From positions 3,522,073 to 3,586,072 of the forward strand of contig NW_006767433.1 in assembly GCF_000264995.1 (NCBI RefSeq): 64,000 bases of DNA, written 5' to 3'. Below, piece after piece: positions 58,705 to 64,000 of the stretch. This DNA is from Punctularia strigosozonata HHB-11173 SS5. Its lineage: Eukaryota; Basidiomycota; Agaricomycetes; Corticiales; Punctulariaceae. The notes beneath the pieces are model-generated. The model searched no databases and was not told where the DNA came from. It worked only from the letters and a program-made list of their open reading frames with translations. Each line of letters begins with the position of its first letter. Position 1 is the first letter of the stretch. The translations under genes were made by a program, and so were the position numbers.

Positions 58705-59762
58705 GAATCATAGCTGGTCCATGAATGCAAGACTGCTGCATATGGACTATCAGATAGGGAACGTGATCCGAATCGTACGTGTCTAATTATGTCTGTGTAT
58801 ATTACGGATGTCGTTTTGTACCGAAACTTACAGGACAGCACTACGCGGTGCGCCCATCTTACATACATTCGGATTTTGAGGGTCACAACCGCAACAAGGT
58901 TATCGCGGTACATCTTGAGGGACCGATGCATATGCCAAATTCTCTGACGTCCTTTGAGAATGAGGCGGATCGTTGCGCAACGTGACAGTCCCAAGCAGTT
59001 TTGATTAGATTCGGTGCTCCTGCAAATCTTTTGCCGTGCTTGAAAATTGAAATGCGTCCTTGAGCGGCCTAGAATAAAGGTTTGTACTCCTGATCGGTCT
59101 CCGCCGATGCAAACGTGTTCGATATTCATGTTACGGTATTGGAGCCCGAGCCAGTATTCGGAACTTCCCCAGGAAGCTCGTGGATAATAACCTCTAATAT
59201 GTGCTCTTTCACGGAGGCTCGGAGGAGATCGTCTCTGTCTGCGATCAGTCCCTCGCGAATGCGATAAGTACGCGAACAGCTTCTAGTAGCAACAGAAAGA
59301 TCTGGCGCGGGACGGTTTCGTAGGATCGTCGATCACGACAGCGCAGCTCGCTGTGGTAATATCATGCATAGCTACCATTTGTCCCGTTCAAGGGACCGTA
59401 CGCTACCGTACGCCAGGACAAGAGCCGGCAGATGCAACTCGAGGTGCAGATCGCCACGGGCCAAGGAGATCTGAATGCTGTGCCGGGCCGTCGTGGCTGC
59501 TTTTGTTCCTTTAACCACCCGATGGCGGGCGGCACGTTGCGCGGAAGATATATATATGCCTGGCATAGGCGGCGGAGGAGAAAGCCAGCAAGTCCGTGGA
59601 CGCGTGTTTGCCGTGGACGTGTGATGACCCCGGCCTTGTCGTGGCAAACTCACGCCATTGGCAGGTTTCCTTCCTCGGAAACACCCTTCTCCTCCGAACC
59701 ATGCCTATAACTTTCCGTCGGCGAGAACGCGCTGACCCATCATCCTCCGTCTCGCGCAAGCC
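58705..59762. other. Intergenic, no gene seen
   Basis: About 1 kb between IST1 and the methyltransferase gene. Contains ATATATATATGCC near 59549, a possible TATA element, and a short palindromic duplication of CGTACGCTACCGTACGC near 59397. No supported coding frame. Confidence 0.4.
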
Positions 59763-61334
59763 ATGGCCTGCAGCACTCAGTATCACCCCCCGATAACCCC
59801 TTTGTTTCCAGCTCATGGCTGCGATGGCTCCAGCGAGGACGCCAGCACTCATCTCCGCGAAGATGATTCCATGTCCTGTGTCTCACGATTCGAGGGCAGC
59901 GACGCCAGCTCAGCGACATCATTGGGCAGCCGGTCGGGCCGCTCTTCCCCAGCGCCATCGGTCATGTCCATCACCAGTACAGACCTCGCACAGGCATTCA
60001 AGCAACAGCATGGACGCGTCCTGAACGCAATCTCGGAGGTTTACAGCTTGCCCGCTGACGAGCAGGAGTTTGAACGATTGGGTGAGTGTCACAAGATCTA
60101 CATCCGCGCCATAGGTGGCGCTCACCGCCATACAGACCGGCAGCATCGTATGTTCATCGAGATCATGGGCAGATATCCTCCGCCCTTGCCTTCAATACTG
60201 GCGCACGAGGAATTTGGACCCACGAAGTCTGCGTTGGATGTGGGTTGTGGCAACGGATCTTGGTGTGTTCCACACAAACGTGCTTCATAGATGTTCTCTG
60301 AGGTTCGTCCCGCTACTCTAGGGCAATACAAGTGGCCAGCGACTTTCCATTGTGCAACGTAGTGGCGCTGGATCTGATCCCCATGCAAGCTGAGTGAGTA
60401 TGTGCAAAGGCGCATACCTGTACCTCTATGCTGACGGCGTGATACTTTCATTAGGAGAATGCCGCCGAACCTCAGGTACATCATCACGGCTCCGCTGTGG
60501 TAATCTACTACTCGACATGACTTGCTTATAATATTCACAGGAGCGAAGTCGACGATGTTAATTTGGACATGGGACATTATTATGGAGAGTTTGATGTTGT
60601 GCATGCGAGGTTGGTTGGGACTGGGGTATGTATCTCTGTGTTCGATGTCCTGTTTCTCTGACAACAGGCGTCATGTCAGATTCGAAACTATCCCGAATTT
60701 ATTGATCAATGCTCGCTCATGCTCCGCCCCGGTGGCTTAATTGACCTCCTGGAGATTGATTACCTCGTGTATGTATCTGACCGGCAGCAGCAGGTGACAA
60801 CGGTTCCTGACCGGACTATGTTTAGGTATGGCCTCGACCAAAAACCGATATTAGCACCTGGATGGAATACGATTGAAGCTCCTTACTTGCCACGTTGGAG
60901 CCACTATCTGGAAAACGCTATCCGAGCCAGAGGCGGGACGGCGCCCGCTTCCCATTTACTCGAAGGCTTGATCTACAATCATCCGAAGTTCATGGATATG
61001 ACCTACCACTGCTACTGGGTTCCAATCGCTCCATGGCACTATCGCATAGCAGGTCTCAATCTTTCCGACTCGGAAGTACAGCGGCAGATGCGTATCGCAA
61101 CCATGATGCGCGATGACATGCTGGTTAGTCACAGGTCATCTCCATCTTCTGCCTGCGCACGTTTAACACGTTTTGCAGGAGCTTCTTCAGTCCGCTCGTC
61201 CTTTACTGCTGAATAGCGGGTTAGAGCCTGAGCTAGTCTCTGAGCTCGAAGAAGGATCTCGGCGCGAGCTTACAGAAGCACTCTATCCAGCGTATTTCTG
61301 CATCCGGACTGTTCACGCGCGGCGTGCACCATGA
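59763..61334 (+). CDS. LaeA-like SAM-dependent methyltransferase
   Basis: Seven exons (59763-60262, 60322-60393, 60455-60475, 60541-60625, 60668-60768, 60826-61123, 61179-61334) join in phase to 410 residues. After a Ser-rich N-terminus comes HKIYIRAIGG and the SAM motif ALDVGCGNGSW (split by an intron after SW), then VVALDLIPMQAE, YYGEFDVVHARLVGTGA, CSLMLRPGGLIDLLEID and APYLPRWSHYLENAIRARGG. The order and motifs fit the fungal LaeA/UMTA family; whether it is a true regulator of secondary metabolism is unknown. The intron 60769-60825 is 57 nt and stop-free. Exon 3 is 21 nt. Confidence 0.85.
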
Positions 61335-62015
61335 TGACTCTACTTGCGAATATTGCTTTCCTTTTCATATCAGCCTCAATCTTGCTTTTATTCTTGCTTT
61401 CGACTAACGCATTCATCCTGCACACACGTACTCTAGAATACCAAATTTTCTCGCCTTTCGAGACATCCGTTAAGCAATCCACCAACTGTATAAGTGTATC
61501 ACTCCTGTATTCTATAATGAGCTAGGCTCAAGAGTTTGTTTGTTCTGCAGGGCACCTGAGAAATGGGATCAGCTGTAAGTGCAATGCTTATTTATGCATC
61601 AGTATGAATTCAATAAGGCGTTCCATCGGTATTGGGTGGTGGTGATGGATTACGGGCATACTTATGTCCCTCAACAGGAACGGCCCATATACACCGCCAT
61701 CTAAGACTCACATGGTAGCCACGTGTGCACTGCGTCGGGAATCGCTGTCGCGTTCACCTGTGTACATGGTGGTGACCACTTCGCGTACATGTTTGCCCAC
61801 CAATCCCCACAGGTGTTTAACATACAAGCTGGTGTACAGTAGAACCACCATATGGAATATAGATGTAGCCAGACCAACGACATGTGGTGCTTGCACCGTA
61901 AACCGTGGTCGCTGTCATATCATGGCGCTGCACACTCGTGCCGAATCAACGTTCAGGTTGCATTTGGTGATGTGATTGGCATATACATATCGACTGTTAC
62001 AGCGTATTCTAGTCC
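61335..62015. other. Intergenic between convergent genes
   Basis: 3' flanks of the methyltransferase and the family gene to its right. A plus frame at 61664-61975 has an ATG but no motif. Confidence 0.4.
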
Positions 62016-63370
62016 TTACACAGCATCACCAGGTAATTCCTCGTCAACACCTTGCTGGAACTCATCCGGGACTTCATTGATTGCTCGGTTCGGCTCGGAG
62101 CCATGAGCCTTCTGATCGTCTTGCACAATGGCTTTGAGCGCCCTGGAAAATGTATTATCAGAATCTGTCCTTTAGGCACCCAAGGCAGTGAAGCTCACCG
62201 CTGAAGACGCTTCGCATCACCCTTCGCATTGGTCCGAAGCCACTCCAAGCGCTTGTCGACACGGTCCCAGTACTGCCGAGATTCACCACCCTCCAGGTAA
62301 ACAGCACGCTGTGATCTCAGGATCAATGAACATCTAACGGACCAACACTGTAAGCACTTACCATCACTGCAACCCGGCTGGAGAAGGCGGCCGTGACCGA
62401 GAGATCGTCACCAAGGATGGTCTTGGTGAGGTTGTAAAGTGTCTGCTGCTGGGCAGGTGGTCGTTCAACCAGTCTTTTTGCTCCGTTGTTATCGACCTCG
62501 GAAACCATGACACTAGCAACGATCTAATCGATCATAAATTAGATTGGTGAAAGGATGACTGTTCACGCATACATACCGCTTTCTTGATTGCAGCGCGAAG
62601 CTGCGTTAGATGATACGTAATCCGATCAAGGACCTTTGCCCACGCTGCCGCATTCTTCTCAATCCTTGGTGGTAAACCAAATCGGTGACGCTTGATCATA
62701 TCCTATTCTGATATGAGATGCACGTGGTATGTTTAGGAACTGAAGCGTACCTCAACATGCCGTGATGGCACGGCACCTTTGAAACTCAAAATCTTCGCCG
62801 ATGCGAAGACACACAGTGCGTACTTCTCGATGTTTTTCTGCATATACATATCCACGTCCATTGTCAGCATGAGTCATTCTCCTCTATCGGTACTCACATC
62901 CGTGTCAGCTGGTACTTCAAACGGTGGTTGACTAATAACCATCCGTTCTTGTTCATTGCCGACTTCCATAATCCAAACCAGCAGTTCAATGTCGCGTTGT
63001 AGGCTAACCATCTAAAAATAGAGGTGGTCAGTGTTCTATCATGCAGAAAGTGGACAGTAGGTACACGACTGAAAGATACGACACGGTCTGCTTGCTCTGG
63101 TGTCAGCCTGGAGCTCTGGGCAAGCTTTCTCGCCCATTGCTCCATATTCGCATTCCCTACTGCAGATGCGAAGTCCAGTGTGCCAACCTCCGGGTCATTT
63201 TCAGAGTCTTCAACATTATCGTCGGATCTGCGGGTAGAAAGAGCAGGCCGGCTGCGTTTCCGTGGCGGTGGCGTATCGGGCTCCAGGGGTGAGCTTGGCG
63301 TGTCCATCGCTTCCAGTGCCCGTTGCTTTGCTGCGTCAGCGGCATTCTTGGGGGTTGTTTCAACTGTCAT
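62016..63370 (-). CDS. Uncharacterised protein of an Agaricomycetes-expanded family
   Basis: About eight exons can be joined in phase to a mostly helical protein. The N-terminus is charged and disordered (PPPRKRSRPALSTRR); then SRLTPEQADRVVSFSRMVSL, EKYALCVFASAKILSFKGAV, RITYHLTQLRAAIKKA, TLYNLTKTILGDDLSVTAAF and RAVYLEGGESRQYWDRVDKR. The order of helices and the end LKAIVQDDQKAHG match a family that I remember from many Agaricomycete genomes in lineage-specific copies, with no known function. It is the last gene before a repeat-rich right edge. Start at 63370 is the first ATG of the charged N-terminus. Confidence 0.7.
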
Positions 63371-64000
63371 CGGAGAGGATGATGAGGGGAGACAACAAGA
63401 GCAGACAAAAAAAATTGCGCCCACCGAACAAGCAACGTGACTGTCAAGATCAAGACGGAGCTAAGTCCGACGCCGGAGGTGTGACGTCCGGACCTAGCGA
63501 GATGATTGTCGGAGTCGGGTCGGAAGAAAGTCGGAGTGAGTCGGAGAATGTCGGAGCAGAGTTTCGGGATACAGAGAGTGAGTGCGAGTACGGACCAGAC
63601 TCAAGCTTTAAGACTTGAGTCGCTACGCGCTCTAAGTCCGTGTCGGAGCAGAGGAGTAACTTAGTCGATATTCGAACTAAGGAGTTAGAGTACAGGAGCT
63701 AGGAGTTTATATACGCGGAGGCACGGTTCGGAGCTCGTATCGATAGGGAGTTATCGGAACTATGAACCATGTGGAATAAGGAGTTATCGGAACTATGAAC
63801 CATGTGGAACTGTCAATCGTAAGGACGGAGCATATGGTTACGAAGCTGATAATCGGAGGTAGAATAAGTCCGAAGGGAATATCAAACCGTTAAAGGCATA
63901 TCGATCGTGAACGTCGGAGTTGAATCCGTTATGACTCGAGAACTACCGGGACGTTGAGTCGCCGGAGGACTATTCATGTGATAACGTAGGTCCGGTGCCG
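63371..64000. other. Repeat-rich right edge, no gene seen
   Basis: Purine-rich sequence with many GTCGGA and CGGAG words and a 30-bp tandem duplication. No supported gene; probably an intergenic or decayed-repeat region that continues beyond the window. Confidence 0.5.
63748..63809. repeat. Tandem duplication of ~30 bp
   Basis: GAGTTATCGGAACTATGAAC followed by CATGTGGAA occurs twice in a row, separated by TAAG; the two copies are identical over 29 bp. Confidence 0.9.

Noticed and set aside
58323-59129. Long minus-strand frame of 268 residues
   Set aside because: Its N-terminal part is antisense to IST1 and the rest has no motif; low-complexity Ser/Ala content comes from the IST1 tail.
61664-61975. 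Plus-strand frame of 103 residues
   Set aside because: Has an ATG but shows no domain, exon partner or promoter; it lies in a 3' intergenic region.

Overview
The window is nuclear DNA of a filamentous basidiomycete, most likely an Agaricomycete. Genes are densely packed on both strands. Nearly all are broken by introns of about 45-65 bases with GT-AG ends and CTNA-type branch points, and the protein set is fungal (FIP1, SNU114, SKI2, DOP1, LaeA-like methyltransferase). I see no bacterial, phage, CRISPR, tRNA or rRNA features. Protein-level calls rest on hand-joined exons. For almost all genes I checked that the reading phase closes across every junction; exceptions are stated.

Layout. 0-14.5 kb: calnexin (cut by the window edge), SNU114 (U5 snRNP GTPase), prefoldin subunit 1, a putative small secreted protein, an O-fucosyltransferase-like membrane protein, an SSP120-like EF-hand protein, a tyrosine phosphatase, an NR2C2AP-like protein, a BMT5-like rRNA methyltransferase and a RAMP4/YSY6 protein. 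14.5-23.9 kb: uL10m and FIP1 sit inside a gene-poor stretch that holds a MITE-like inverted-repeat element, copies of a short dispersed repeat with a (TAGG)n end, and two tiny secreted cysteine-containing peptides with the same gene architecture. 23.9-31.9 kb: a head-to-head chromatin pair (RBBP4/HAT2-type WD40 protein and ING/PHD protein), a secreted cysteine-rich protein, ATP synthase subunit e, and an IES4-like protein. 32-51.5 kb: DOP1, then a run rich in small-GTPase regulators (TBC Rab-GAP, Rab5, SH3-RasGEF, LAMTOR2-like) with a Mei2-like RNA-binding protein, then a one-domain dsRBD miniprotein. 52.5-64 kb: SKI2 helicase, IST1 (ESCRT-III), a LaeA-like methyltransferase, and a member of an uncharacterised family that I recall as expanded in Agaricomycetes.

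The genes do not form one pathway. Common themes are RNA processing and decay (SNU114, FIP1, SKI2, Mei2-like, BMT5-like, dsRBD) and membrane traffic (DOP1, Rab5, TBC, IST1, SSP120, RAMP4, LAMTOR2). At least nine gene pairs are head-to-head with 106-344 bp between start codons, implying shared bidirectional promoters.

I found no new multi-gene system. The most unusual content is in gene structure: start codons split from or isolated from the rest of the coding sequence by an intron (FIP1, RAMP4), a stop codon alone in its exon (dsRBD gene), microexons of 7, 11 and 14 nt, four GC-AG introns, and five introns that are multiples of three without stop codons.
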